NCBI RefSeq assembly: GCF_022376445.1
Contig: NW_025955210.1
Coordinates: 1 to 57,509, forward strand
Source of the DNA: Fomitopsis serialis
Taxonomy: Eukaryota; Basidiomycota; Agaricomycetes; Polyporales; Fomitopsidaceae
Length of the DNA stretch: 57,509 nt
Direction of reading: 5' to 3'
Positions 34,600 through 46,077 of this stretch are shown one piece after another. Every line of letters begins with the position of its first letter. Within the stretch, counting starts at the first letter, position 1. The translations under genes were made by a program, and so were the position numbers. The notes below the pieces were generated by a model. That model was given only the letters and a program-made list of their open reading frames with translations. It was not told the origin of the DNA and ran no database searches.

Positions 34600-35560
34600 C
34601 TTCCACTTGCCTACTGTCCCTCTCGCTTGCCATCTAGGTCGCCTGTTGTCCCGCCCATGACCGCTCTCTCTGTGTTGTTCCTAACTCTGTCGACCCTCTC
34701 GTCCGTCAACCCTGTCGTCCGTCGACCTTCCCGTCCGTCGACCTTCCCGTCCGTCGACCTTCCCGTCCGTCGACCTTCCCGTCCGTCGACCCTCTCGTCT
34801 CCTCTCGTCCACCAACCCTCTCGTCAGGCCGGCCCGCGCCGACCTGTGCGTGACCCGTCAAGCCCGCTGACCCGCGCTGCACCCGTACCCGCTGCCGCGG
34901 GGTAGCTGGACGTGTACGGGTACGGGTACGGGTATGGTGGCCGTTCAGTGCCATCATTCCCTCGCTCGTCGCAGCCCTCCTAATATTATTGATTCAGCAG
35001 TGCGTATCACGTCTCGTCACGATCATCGAGCCGACCTCGATGAACGGTGGACCCGCCCGTTCTATACACGGTGAGTACCTCGTGAATTATTCGTGGACGT
35101 GGTGCTGGCAGACAACGAGCGGCTGGCGGAGACGGGCGCGCAGCTGGTGGGGATTGGCGGCGGCGAGCAGATGGTGGGCACGAAGCACGGAACACAGCCA
35201 CGGCGACCGTGAGCATGCAGGGCAAGGACCCGGGACGGAAGCATGGACGACTGAATGGTCCATCCATGTACGGGGGCAAATGGACGACAGGCGCGGTCCT
35301 GCCAGGCGCACCCCACGACACGCACGGCGATTGCGAGCACACAGGGCAAATGCCCCGCCTGCAAACGCAGCCGACGGGCAGATGGCGAGCGCACACGGGC
35401 GAGGGCGAATGGGCAAGTGGTGCGGGGTGTGGTGAACGTCGGGCTCAGTGATATGCAGGGGCCGCATCAAGCAGATGGCGGGCTCGTGTGTGCGCGCGGT
35501 GACAACCCGAGCACACGATACTCCGAACGCGGGGAACCACAGGACGGCGGGTCCTCGTAC
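34600..35560 (-). repeat. Dispersed GC-rich repeat, copy B
   Basis: Inverted relative of the block at 25878-26860, sharing the GTACGGGTGCAGC, GGAATGATGGCACTGAAC (reverse) and GGGCAAATGCCC hairpin landmarks (hairpin at 35341-35382). It lies inside the nested insertion, so the family moves or is carried with such insertions. Confidence 0.7.
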
Positions 35561-36400
35561 AAATGTATCCAAGTAGAATATGATGAATGCGAGCTCTTTG
35601 CATCATAGATGTATGATTGAGTATATAGTATAGCTGCTGTACTTATTTAAAATCAAATTGAAGAGTGCTTCCAATGAAACAGTGCCGCATTCCCGTTGGT
35701 TCATCTGACCAAATGGCGAGTCTGACATGCCTGAGTGATCTGGTACTCTGACGAGTCTCTGTCAGCCTGTCAGATGCTCAGGAATTGCCGAGTTTGCTGA
35801 TGAGCGCGTGACTACCTCGCTATCATGGCGACATCTGTATCCAGTGAATGTGCCTTTTCGAGTGCAGGCATCACCATTACGAAACGTCGCAATCGACTCA
35901 AGGGTGACGTTGTCGAGGCCCTCCAGGCATTGAAGTGTGCTTTCAAAAGGAACTATTTCTTCTGTGATGTGGGTCCATCAACAGCGACAGACCCTGAGAA
36001 TGACGACGACGAGGGAGATGATGAGGGAAGTGATGGCCAGACAAAGGTGCGAGGCTCTGGCACTGACATGGAGGACCTCCAGCTCGATTTAGACGATGAT
36101 GTTGAGGAAGATGAAGGTTCTGCAGCATACTATAGTGACTCGGATTGGCTAAGTACGAAGCTGTAGTAATTCTAAAGCTCTCGTGTTCGTAAATGTGCTG
36201 TTTCGTGGAGATGCTATTATAATATTGCAATTGCTGTCTACCCTGCAATGAGCCCGGGCCCGAGCCTGAGCCCGGCCAGGGCCCAGCCTGAGCCTGCCCA
36301 TCGGGCTGGGCAGTGAATATCGGTGAGCCCGAGCCTGCTAAAGCCGGGCCCTTGCCCGGGCTTTCAGGCCCAGCCCGGCCCCAACATCACTAGGTACGTG

Positions 36401-37585
36401 GAGGGTGTTGCGGAAGGTGACGACCGACCTCTGTCCTCCGATCATCATCTCGGCATGGACACAGCCGACCCCGATTATTGTGAACTCGGCGCCACGTTTC
36501 GCACTGCTTCCAGAGTGTGGGGTTAACGGGAGATACTCTGAGAAGTCGGCGCGGTTCATGAAGTAATGGTGGCTCGCGCCTGAGTCCAGGTATGCACGTA
36601 TCAATCCGTCGACCTTTTCGTCCTGGACAAGGACTGCACTGGCCATAAAGACGTTGTAGTTTAGAGCTGCGGTAGGCGTCACGAATGGTGAGGAAGAGAT
36701 AGTGTTCACGGGCGCGCTCATGACCTGAGCGCTCGCCATGGGGTGAGCTAAGTCGGCCGGTGAGCCCTTCTTCGGTCTCGGCGGCGATTTCCAGGTCGCT
36801 GGTTGCTGACCCGCCATTCCCCCTCCCATGCAGTAGCATCTCTCCTTCGAGTGACCCTTCCACAGGCACCAGTCGCATATCATCGCGGCCTTTGCCGCCG
36901 TCATGAACGCCGAGGTAAGTTGCTGCTCGCCTGGTACTGAAGTGGTCTGTGTAACGCCAAGAGGGTTCTGTGGCTGCCCGGTCCGAAGCATCTCGTTGTC
37001 GTGCACGGCGAGGATCGTCAGAATGACGTCCTCGGGGTCGGACTTCGTGAGGAGTCCAGTGGTGATGTGGTTGTAAACGTCACCCATCGACTGACAGATG
37101 ATGATGGCAAACCTATGGTCAGTGAGCGGCGACCCCATCTCCCGACATGCCTTGCGACGGCGACGTAGTTCCTCGAAGTGCACGTGGATGTCCGTGCCAT
37201 GGACGTACTTGCATTTCTTTAGGTACTCCTCCGCGTTCAGCACCGCTAACTCACTCCGCCTCTCCTTCACTGCCAATAACGCCTTCCAGAACTCGGACAC
37301 TGTCAATCCGAGCGGTTCGACTCCGACACTCTTGATGTCCATGTTGTGCGTGCAGGTCGCCTTCGCATGGAGGTCGTCCTTGGTCCATTTTGCAAGCGCG
37401 GTTGTTTCGTCAGGAGTGGGAGTGGGTCCAGCAGGCTGAGGAGCGGTCGACATCCCGAGTAGATGCCCGAGTTTGCCCTGAAGCTCGATGATCGTGAGGA
37501 TCTTGCTTTTCCACTGGACCCAATTGGTCCGAGTGAGATGGAAGTTCTCAGGGAGGATTATGACTTTCTCTTTGTCGTCAGACAT
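36401..37585 (-). pseudogene. Copia gag-protease ORF, upstream part of the split element
   Basis: Starts MSDDKEKVIILPENFHLTRT at 37585. A copia-type gag follows (NWVQWKSKILTIIELQGKLG, FWKALLAVKERRSELAVL), a CCHC knuckle-like block CDWCLWKGHSKERCYC, and the protease motif YLDSGASHHYF. It runs open to TFRNTLHVP, where the hAT insertion enters. The coding part continues at 27671. No internal stop is seen in this part, so the copia copy was young when interrupted. Confidence 0.92.
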
Positions 37586-37747
37586 GGCGAATATATGCGG
37601 GATCGTGGGTATATGCGGTCTTTCGGTGGTTGTATGCGCGTGAACTACGAGAGTTTGGCCGTGGGATCGTCAAGGGGCGTCAAAGTCAGGTGGTTGTACC
37701 CGTAAGTGTCCTCAATTCGGATGAGGAGGAGGGTTTTAAAACGAGAC

Positions 37748-37760
37748 GGGGCTCATAACC
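37748..37760 (-). other. Probable copia primer-binding site (initiator-tRNA type)
   Basis: The plus strand reads GGGCTCATAACC, identical to the anticodon arm of initiator methionine tRNA; the element's minus strand carries the complement, GGTTATGAGCCC. Copia-type elements often prime from an internal fragment of this tRNA. It lies about 160 bp upstream of the gag ATG, directly after a TGTCA that would end the 5' LTR. Confidence 0.6.
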
Positions 37761-39296
37761 TGACAAAGTTACAAGGGTCTCAGTCTCGTCCTCGTGGTAC
37801 TCGACTCCATTACTACAGTACCTGTTAAAGTTACAAGGGTCTAGCAATACAGTATCAGCCTCGTAGCCCAGAAATACAGTTCAGACGAGCTTACCTCAGT
37901 CTCGTCCTCGTGGTACTTGACTGAGGTAGCTGTACTCTACACGCGTCCATTACGGTCAATTCGTCAGTCACGTGTCCGCGTTGTCACGAAGTGCCTGCGT
38001 CACGGTCCCACCTCAACAGAACCCACTGTAAGGTATGGAAGCAATTGGAACATATTCTAGCCAATTGTATAACATATATGACCTACAGCAGTCATACTTT
38101 GAAGGTATAGAGCTACACTATTCTGTACATGAGCGTGGGGAACAAGGAACAAGATGTATTTGGTAAACTACGCTAGTTACAGCTCAGGTCACGTGTGACC
38201 TCTGTAACGGGCAGATCGGGTCAAGGGCCGTAATGATGGGTTGAGAGGTCGAGGCGCGAGGACGAGCGAGCGGACGAGGGATTCGCAAACAATGAAGGGT
38301 GGGATGCCTGGACACTGGCATTGGCAAGACAAGGAACATACAAGCGAGAGGGCACGAGTCTAAGTAATACGGGATAGGCCGGGTCGAGTTGTCGGGTTCC
38401 TGGTGAGTACCTAAAATGGCCTTTGTAACTAGATTGTCCATTACTATCTAATCAGTCAAGTCCATAGCACATTGTATTGCACTGGTAAGTGTCCGTTGTA
38501 ACGTGGCCGTTACACCACTGGCACCTCCTCTCAAGGAGCGCGCTTGCGCGGTCCTAGAGCGAAGGATCGTAACGGACGGGCAGTCGCAAGACCCGACCAG
38601 TTCGCGTCGTCGTCTGTGTGGGCGGCACATAGACGTCACGAAGGTTCTCGCAAGCTGGGCGAGGGCTCCATCGCGAAATTGGGAACAGACTGGCAACGGT
38701 CTGGTACGGCAAAACAATGGATGATCACATATAACAGAAGTAACAGGCTGCCCGCAAATTTGAACTAGGTTTCTTTTGCCTAGCAGAACTTGTTCATAGA
38801 CGTATCAGGCTGTCTGTACTCAACAGGGTGATAGTAAGTGGTCATAAACCACTAGGGCTTCAAGTGACTGGCTGCTATATGCCAGACTAATGCGGGCTCA
38901 CCATAAGTAGAACGTACTTCAACACTCTGGTCTGTTCACGAAGCCCTGATGCTTGTATGACATAATGAGACCGATAGTTCATGTTGTATTGGCCGGCTGC
39001 GCACTATACCCTCAAGGCGGTTGTTGCTCGTACTGGCACGTAGCCATGCGCGAACCTCTAAGATCTGCTGGGTACAAGTTTCAAGTATATATATTGATAG
39101 TCGCCCTCTCGATCCTTAATCTAACTAAGTACGTTGCATTCGACATCTACAGAGTGTTCGCCACCGTGACCGGAACCTGCGCAACTGCCCGCAGCGATCT
39201 GAGCTTCGTTTGCGACCTGCTTTGTGGCACGCTTTCCGAAGATCCGTCTAGCATCAGCTCCCTGCGAGGACAACCCCGGCAAGTCAAAGCCCGCCG
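37761..39296. other. Probable 5' LTR of the copia element, then intergenic DNA
   Basis: From 37761 to about 37960 the strings AAGTTACAAGGGTCT and CAGTCTCGTCCTCGTGGTAC occur twice each, consistent with LTR/U3 sequence, but the outer LTR edge cannot be fixed without a second copy. From 38000 to 39296 no gene is supportable. Confidence 0.4.
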
Positions 39297-39646
39297 ACCC
39301 ACGGCCACCCGCTCAACGAGCACGAGCCTGCCGACCACTTGCTCGACAAGCCCAAGCCCGCCGCGGGCCATTATAGCAGGTAAGTCGCCCACGTCTCGTC
39401 GATTCCCACGAAGATGACCCCGACAAGCCAGAGCCCGCCGACCACGAGCTCGATGAGCACGAGATCGACGAGCACCCGCTGGACGAGCACCATCCTAGCG
39501 AGTACTGCCCCGGAGATCCCTCGCCCAAACCGAGGCGCAATTGAAAGCCCGCCAACAACGCGCCCAACGACGACCCTCGTGTTGCTCGTTAGTCCACCCG
39601 CCCGCCTGCTCGCGCTCGTTCCGACGTTCGTCCACACATCCACCCA
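39297..39646 (+). other. Asp/Glu/His-rich repeat-coding stretch
   Basis: Two segments separated by a GTAAGT..AG gap encode repeats of the type NEHEPADHLLDKP and ADHELDEHEIDEHPLDEHH, ending at a stop (39543). The start is not found. It may be an unrecognised small gene or decayed tandem repeat. Confidence 0.3.
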
Positions 39647-40325
39647 CTATGATGTGAGGCCATCATAATACCTGATGAATGACACGCTTACCGGGTCCAC
39701 TATGCGAAACATCCACGAGCAAGGACAGATGTTTTGGGTGTTGCCATGATGAGGGGAGCAAGTCAAGAGCAAGCAATAGGCAGCCACGTTCAAAAGGCTC
39801 ACCTCAGATGGTTGAGACTCCGAGATCACGATTGTCACTGCCAAGACGACCGCAAATAACGACGGATTGATATCGCGAAGCAACCCATGCATGGTTACCT
39901 GAATCAGTCCGTAGATCGCCCGAGCTGTCCGAGACTCGCTCTGCAGCACGCAGAGTAGCCGGCCAGCCTCTGACATATCCGAGAGCTCGCTTGACAAGGA
40001 TCCAAAAGAAGTGAGCAGCGAGTTGCTACTCTTTGCCGGCTTGCAGCGCAATTGCAGCTGCTGATTGAGTCGAGGGAGGCCTGCGGCCGGTGACATGTGT
40101 CCCTGTCCGAGTCATACGCAATCAATCCATACTGAATATCCACATACCTTCAAGGAATCTTCGTTCACTGAGTGAAGGCGAGAAGCTACTGTCAACAATG
40201 TGTGGAGGACATGATGGGGCGCACATACTTATAGTAGTATTTCCCAACTTGAGTCGATTACCCGGCGGTAGACCACCGTGACCGATACTCCGCGAGAACA
40301 TCAACGAAGACGAAGGCGCCACCAT
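39647..40325 (-). CDS. Hypothetical multi-exon gene
   Basis: ATG at 40325 (MVAPSSSLMFSRSIGHGGLP). Exon 1 (40325-40148) and exon 2 (40080-39899) join in phase 1 with a GTATGT..CAG intron. Exon 2 reads LPRLNQQLQLRC and SLLTSFGSLSSELSDMSEAG then LLCVLQSESRTARAIYGLIQ, helical in character. The 3' end is uncertain: the frame stays open through a possible intron to a stop at 39647. No family is recognised. Confidence 0.4.
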
Positions 40326-41100
40326 GGCAGTCAGCACTTCGGCACGACGAGCTTCTGTTATATACCTTGTACTACCCGCCCATGACGTGCGTGCATGTTG
40401 TAGGCGGGTCGAACACTTATCAGTCTGACGGATTTCCGCACACAGTTGGACTTACCTAGCGGGCCACAGCCCACAGCTTGTCGAAATGATAACAAGAATA
40501 TGTGGACATCGCCAGGGTCAAACAGATGGACGATAGAGGAGCAGGCGACGAGAACACTGTTCTCTGGAGATCAGCACATAACAGGTCGATATGAAGACGG
40601 GCAGCCCTCCGCCAGACCGATAGCGGACTTACAATGCAGGTTTCTGAGGTACAATAAGCCACCATCTTTCTCACGATGGACCAGATGTATCAGGCAATAA
40701 CGCCGTTGCGCAAATTCCGCGATGTCGGAGTGCGCGAGGCAGCGGGAGGCACGGCAGAGGCAGCAGGCAGAGCGGGCACAGACGGAGGCATGGGCAGAGC
40801 GGACACAGACGAGGATGGTCTTGGGGCAGCAGTGGAGGACTCGGAGGACGCGGGGACCTGTGGAGCAGAAGAGGAAGAAGATGAAGTTAGTAGGGCAGCA
40901 TCTGTAGATACTGTTGAATGAACGTCGGCGTCGGGTGGGAACAAGCAGGTAGCGTCAAAGAGCAACGGGGTATCTCGATAGAACGTGTGTGGTTTGTCTC
41001 GTCCTCGGGACGGGGGGGGGGCAAACCGCGAGGTAAATACATGCAAACATCGAGCTAATAAAGTGAATCCTTATCTAAGTAAGGTACAGATCGGGTGCAA
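40326..41100. other. Intergenic region
   Basis: Only unassigned short ORFs, for example an acidic one at 40676-40921. A G9-10 run lies near 41012. It should include the 3' end of the gypsy element, but no LTR edge can be recognised. Confidence 0.4.
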
Positions 41101-41505
41101 TCATATCGCGCCGCAGCACGGCGCGTTGGCGAGCCGGGAATCGGGTATGCGCTCGCCTGGTTGTTCCAACAGATACAGACACCACTCGGTCAATGAGAAG
41201 TTGGTGAGGACACGGAGCACGAGGGTGACGCGGTGGAAGTGTTCTAGGAGTTCATTGTCGGAGGTAGGGATGTTGGAAAGAGGGAGCCATGAGTCTTTGT
41301 CCTCGGAGAGGCCTTTCCAGTGCACTAGGTACTCGTAACACTGTCCGAGCTTGCGCGAGTCAAGGACGGCGGCAATGGGGTTCGAAGGAGCAAGGTCGTC
41401 AATGTCGAAGGGGTCAGGGGTAGCATGGGTATGGAATTGTGAAGGGTTGGAGTAAGGTTCAAGGAGGGAGACATGGAAAACGGGGTGAAGGCGAGAGAGA
41501 TATGA
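41101..41505 (-). pseudogene. Chromovirus (Ty3/gypsy) integrase C-terminus with chromodomain
   Basis: Reads SYLSRLHPVFHVSLLEPYSN, then AAVLDSRKLGQCYEYLVHWK and GLSEDKDSWLPLSN, the chromodomain that ends integrases of chromoviruses. The upstream half of the same protein is at 44079-44375, and the two are separated by the palindromic element 41506-44078. The end is open to about 41101. The rest of the pol gene is absent. Confidence 0.9.
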
Positions 41506-44078
41506 CACATACTGAGTGGAACTTGACCGTTTCGAACGGTCCACCCGGAGTGCATTTGGCCCGTTTCTAACGGTGTACCCGGGCTCGGCCGGAGCACTCC
41601 GGGTCTACCGTTTGGAGCGGCCGCCGCCAGCAACGAACCGGCCGGAGGGAGGGTGGTGGTTTGGAATGGTCCGGCCGGAGTGTTGGGTAACGTTCCGGCC
41701 GGAGCTCTGGTGAACGTACCGGCCGGAGGCCTCGAGAAATATGGGTTTCCTACGGTCCGGCCGGACTGTTATCGAATGTTCCGGCCGGACCCCTGGTCAA
41801 CGGTCCGGCCGGAGGCCTCCAAAGATTTAGGCTTCCTACCGTCCGGCTGGACACATATTCAATGTTCCGGCCAGACCTTTGATCAGTGTCCCAGCCGGAG
41901 GCCTTGAAAATTTGGGCTCTCAACGGTCCGCCGGGCTCATCACTAACGGTCCGGCCGGAGCACTCAGCAATGATTCAGCCTGGCCGGGGTTGGTTTCGGA
42001 CGTCTGGCCGGCCCCCAGGTGAAACGGTCTGGCCGGGCAAAATCCCAACTTCCAATGTGAACAGGCCAGCCAGAAGCCTTGCAAAATCTGGGCTGTAAAT
42101 GTTCCAGCCGGGCTAGTTTCTAACCATCCAGCCGGACCCCAGATGAACCAACCGGCCAGGCTTCTCCCAAACCAGCCAGACCCCTCAGAATTGATACACT
42201 AGTAATATAACAACAAGAATTGTTAGTTGTAACAACCAAGCTCAATATTTAACCACCAAGCCCAGAGATGAGCCACCAAGCTCGGTATCAAACCACCGAG
42301 CTCAATAGTGAGCCACTGAGCACAGTATTGAACCACCGAGGTTAAACAGCTAGGCCCGGTGGCCGAGAAAAATTGGCCGGGCTCGGCGCGAGGATAAATG
42401 GCCGAGGCTCGGGCCGAGGTTTCAAGCGCCGAGCTCGGTGAAAACCGCTGAGGTCAGTATCAAAGCATTGAGCTCAGTGTTAAGGGGCCCAGTTAAAGGG
42501 CCGAGCTGAGTGTTCAATGACCGAGTTTGTTGTTGAAGCACTGAGCTCGGAAATGGCTGAGGTTAAACCACCGAGCTCGGTGAATAAGACTATTCCTTTG
42601 GAGGACTCACTCATTGTGAGGAAATGAATCATTCTAGATAGTCAAACACTATTTGGAAAGAATATTGGCTGCAGGGAGTGAACATCATTATCCAACATGT
42701 ATACCCTTATCTCCTGTCCTGCATTCAGCTTCAAAGAATAAGACTATTCCTGTTGGGGATGTAGGCTGTGCATTGAAATAGCACATTCTAGATGGTCAAA
42801 CATTGTGGGAAAAGAAAACTGGCCTCAGGAGTTGAATAGTATGTTCTCAGAGAAGCCTGTGAGCATTTTTTATTTTGTATTCTCTGACCTAACTAGGCAT
42901 CTCTGTACACTAGGGAACATATACTGTACTCTGTGAATGAAGGGCTACCAGATGATACCAAATTTCCTTATATGGCAATCTGACGGCCCGGCCGTTTTTC
43001 ACCGAGCTCGGTGGTTTAACCTCAGCCATTTCCGAGCTCAGTGCTTCAACAACAAACTCGGTCATTGAACACTCAGCTCGGCCCTTTAACTGGGCCCCTT
43101 AACACTGAGCTCAATGCTTTGATACTGACCTCAGCGGTTTTCACCGAGCTCGGCGCTTGAAACCTCGGCCCGAGCCTCGGCCATTTATCCTCGGCGCCGA
43201 GCCCGGCCAATTTTTCTCGGCCACCGGGCCTAGCTGTTTAACCTCGGTGGTTCAATACTGTGCTCAGTGGCTCACTATTGAGCTCGGTGGTTTGATACCG
43301 AGCTTGGTGGCTCATCTCTGGGCTTGGTGGTTAAATATTGAGCTTGGTTGTTACAACTAACAATTCTTGTTGTTATATTACTAGTGTATCAATTCTGAGG
43401 GGTCTGGCTGGTTTGGGAGAAGCCTGGCCGGTTGGTTCATCTGGGGTCCGGCTGGATGGTTAGAAACTAGCCCGGCTGGAACATTTACAGCCCAGATTTT
43501 GCAAGGCTTCTGGCTGGCCTGTTCACATTGGAAGTTGGGATTTTGCCCGGCCAGACCGTTTCACCTGGGGGCCGGCCAGACGTCCGAAACCAACCCCGGC
43601 CAGGCTGAATCATTGCTGAGTGCTCCGGCCGGACCGTTAGTGATGAGCCCGGCCGGACCGTTGAGAGCCCAAATTTTCAAGGCCTCCGGCTGGGACACTG
43701 ATCAAAGGTCTGGCCGGAACATTGAATATGTGTCCAGCCGGACGGTAGGAAGCCTAAATCTTTGGAGGCCTCCGGCCGGACCGTTGACCAGGGGTCCGGC
43801 CGGAACATTCGATAACAGTCCGGCCGGACCGTAGGAAACCCATATTTCTCGAGGCCTCCGGCCGGTACGTTCACCAGAGCTCCGGCCGGAACGTTACCCA
43901 ACACTCCGGCCGGACCATTCCAAACCACCACCCTCCCTCCGGCCGGTTCGTTGCTGGCAGCGGCCGCTCCAAACGGTAGACCCGGAGTGCTCCGGCCGAG
44001 CCCGGGTACACCGTTAGAAACGGGCCAAATGCACTCCGGGTGGACCGTTTGAAATGTGATTTCCCACTCAGTAGGCTC
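41506..44078. mobile_element. 2.57-kb inverted-repeat (foldback) element in a chromovirus integrase
   Basis: Left arm 41506-42584 and right arm 42999-44078 are inverted copies of about 1.08 kb with few differences; the spacer is 414 bp. The target GATATGA is duplicated at 41499-41505 and 44079-44085. Outer ends share TACTGAGTGG in inverted orientation. The outer part of each arm is dominated by CCGGCCGGA motifs every 20-35 bp, the inner part by CCGAGCTCGG motifs. Excising it and one duplication copy rejoins ...LRLPSY-LSRLHPV..., restoring the integrase. No coding capacity. Confidence 0.95.
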
Positions 44079-44375
44079 GATATGAAGGGAGGCGAAGTTG
44101 GTAAGCAGTGTCAGAGACGGCGTGTTCCATAGGGAAGGGACCAAGCTTGCAATGGTCGAGCTTGTCGGAGGGGCACGTCGTCTTGATGTTGCGATGCAGC
44201 AACCAGACGAGCTGGTCGCGCGCAAATGGGGGCGCAGCGGTGCTCGTTGTAGGCTCAAGCTTGTCGATCTTGGGCTTTCTTGAGCTCGGCGCATAACTTG
44301 TCATGAAGGCGATCGAGTCGCTGCGCAAGATCAGCAGCGGCGGGTATGGTGGAGCATTCCGTGAAGTGAGGTTCC
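44079..44375 (-). pseudogene. Chromovirus integrase, segment before the insertion
   Basis: Reads ARDQLVWLLHRNIKTTCPSD, KLDHCKLGPFPMEHAVSDTA and YQLRLPSY up to the insertion. Upstream, AADLAQRLDRLHDKL and CAELKKAQDRQ lie in a different frame, showing a frameshift. Similarity ends at about 44375, where CATCAGGAAAAAC begins the next element. Confidence 0.88.
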
Positions 44376-44699
44376 ATCAGGAAAAACCTACTTGGCTTGG
44401 CAAGATATATAAATACTTGACAAGTCATGTAGAGTGGTTCTCAAGCCATACAGTACTTAAATAGCTTGGTCAGGTGGAATATTAGCTTGTGGTACATGTA
44501 AAAGAGTACCGTTCTTGAATTAATGTATAGTAACACATGTAATGTCCGTTTGAAAGCACATTACAGCTTGTTGCTACTCCAAGAATACTTCCCAAGACAC
44601 TTATCCTTCCGTTGAACTTCAATTCAAGCAGTTGTCAGTATCCCAAGTGACAATGCACAATGACACAATTGGATTCATTGAACTGTAGTAAATAGCTTC

Positions 44700-46077
44700 A
44701 CAGTTGTATCTACTGTATACTCTGAGTACTAGGGAGCTGTCATTCTATCTACCGGCTTGCCCAGCGCCATTTGCTAACCACCTAGTCGTCCAGCGACCGA
44801 ACGGGTATCAACAACCGCGTACACGTGCTAAGACGAGCTGCCGTGCGGCTAGACGGGGGCATGACCAGCGAAGACCGGACAGATTGCCGTCCGGCGCTGT
44901 CGAGTCGCGGAGCATTCCCGTCTGGTGCGAATATGTGTTCATGGATACGTGAGGTGAGGTCTATTTTGTTGATAAAAACTGTGTTGCTGACCTAATTCGT
45001 CTACTGCGTTATCAACTGGTCGCCGCCCGCAATCGACGTTGTTCCGAAGGACGTACAGTGAATTGCAGAATTCGTTTCGGATATCATTCCGGACTCATCC
45101 CCCCGCACGCACATCAGCCGCGGATGAAGGGGCTGCTGCACGAGTTCGGCGTGGGACTAGCGTCGGTGGTCAACATGCCGAGAGGCTCATCGCGCGCAGG
45201 ACACGGGGGCGCGTGTGCTTGCGAGGTAGGGGTAGGGGGAGAAGCTGGTGCTACCAATGGAGATGGCGCGGAGGACGAGGAGCATGAATCCGCGGCGAGA
45301 GTTGACGGGCAGTGGGGCGGGTGGTATGCTCGATGAGCTCGCAGCCGAGAGTGCGCTGGGGAGCAGACGCCGCGCGCGCGGATGTCAATTGCAGTCCCGG
45401 TCGAGAGATTTTGTCTCACTTCATGGCAGACGACCACCTACATGTCCTGACGCTTGGGTCCCATCCGAAGGAATTCAATCAGCTTCAATTCACTACGCAC
45501 GGTTTAGCTCCGCGGTACCTGGGCATACGAGAACTGCTTCCGCCTCTCCAGCTCGCTGAGACCCGGTAACGGTATGTGTTTGTTTTTGCGCCTGTGTGCT
45601 TCAAAATTACTGCACTGTTTCAATGAATGAACTCCAGCAAAAGAACGACAAGGCTCAAAGTATACCACAGGACTTTCAGGAACACTTGGTAGACCGTCTG
45701 TGTAATATACTCGAGTTCGTGAAACTCAGCCTTCAAGTTCGCCTGTCAAGTGTTGTGAATCTTGAAGTGCTTACGTAGATCAACTGTATAGATTGTATTC
45801 AGCGCTAACGCTAACAACACTGTCTGGTTCGAAGGCTTCCAGAACCGCGACCAGCCGCGAGTCTCATGTGCTCATGCCCGCAGTGCGGTCCGATGCTCTT
45901 GCACTTGGCTTCCATCATCCTCCGAAGTTTGCGCGACCACTACGACCGACGGAAGACTTTGAGAACCTCATCCAGCGGTGAGTCAGAGTCCGCTCACACG
46001 GTGTGTTATCTAATATTTTTCACTGTTCCGTCAACACTCACCACCGCTCGCTCTCAGTGAACGTACTGCACCTTGGA
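44700..46077. other. Region without a recognised gene inside the candidate element
   Basis: Contains short ORFs only, for example 45122-45336 (MKGLLHEFGVGLASVVNMPR). None can be assigned. Confidence 0.35.

Larger units (their letters stand above)
32501..35802. mobile_element. 3.3-kb nested insertion with CATCAG termini
   Basis: The hAT coding sequence breaks at TWAAL (32499) and resumes at 35804. The inserted block starts CATCAGTAAA and ends TTTGCTGATG, an imperfect 10-bp inverted repeat. Subterminal regions have several CTGTCAG/CTGACAG motifs at both ends. Only AG is duplicated at the junctions, so a 2-bp target duplication is possible but weak. Contents are a broken F-box/LRR-like gene (32783-33900), a CTC microsatellite (34210-34258), a 16-bp tandem repeat (34721-34790) and copy B of the dispersed repeat. 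It has no transposase, so it is a non-autonomous carrier of host sequence (inference). Confidence 0.8.
29659..36166 (+). pseudogene. BED/hAT transposase, broken by frameshifts and an insertion
   Basis: Segments follow hAT order on the plus strand. The BED finger is DCEPCK plus STLRRHLAAHHK (about 30020-30170). Then come RICLTCDAWQASK and VDGYFAVTL, VRMNESHSGKRLGQALFK, VTCDNASSNLRMMKEFA, RRRIGCLAHIINLATQA, DMKVRWSSTYVMLNRAYILR, ENKFKRYIDLQEKIPEGTS and AHRFPTWAALA. The frame is lost at 32500 to the nested insertion and resumes at 35804 with ARDYLAIMATSVSSECAFSS and TKRRNRLKGDVVEALQALK (dimerisation domain), ending at 36166 after an acidic tail. At least four frame changes occur outside introns (about 29625, 30000, 30830-30850, 31090). 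The protein is not functional as written. Confidence 0.88.
27672..36392 (+). mobile_element. 8.7-kb hAT DNA transposon inserted in a copia element
   Basis: Perfect 8-bp duplication GGTACGTG at 27664-27671 and 36393-36400. Termini read TAGTGATG inward from 27672 and CATCACTA up to 36392, followed inside by GC-rich GGGCTGG/CCAGCCC inverted sequence. Removing the element and one copy of the duplication restores the copia frame ...TLHV-PELAAN.... It carries a membrane/ubiquitin-like ORF (28450-29658) and a BED/hAT transposase (29659-36166), and is itself interrupted by a 3.3-kb insertion (32501-35802). Original length is about 5.4 kb. Confidence 0.95.

Noticed and set aside
41000..41030. G-run as polypurine tract of the gypsy element
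   Set aside because: The run is on the wrong strand for an element whose coding sequence is on the minus strand.
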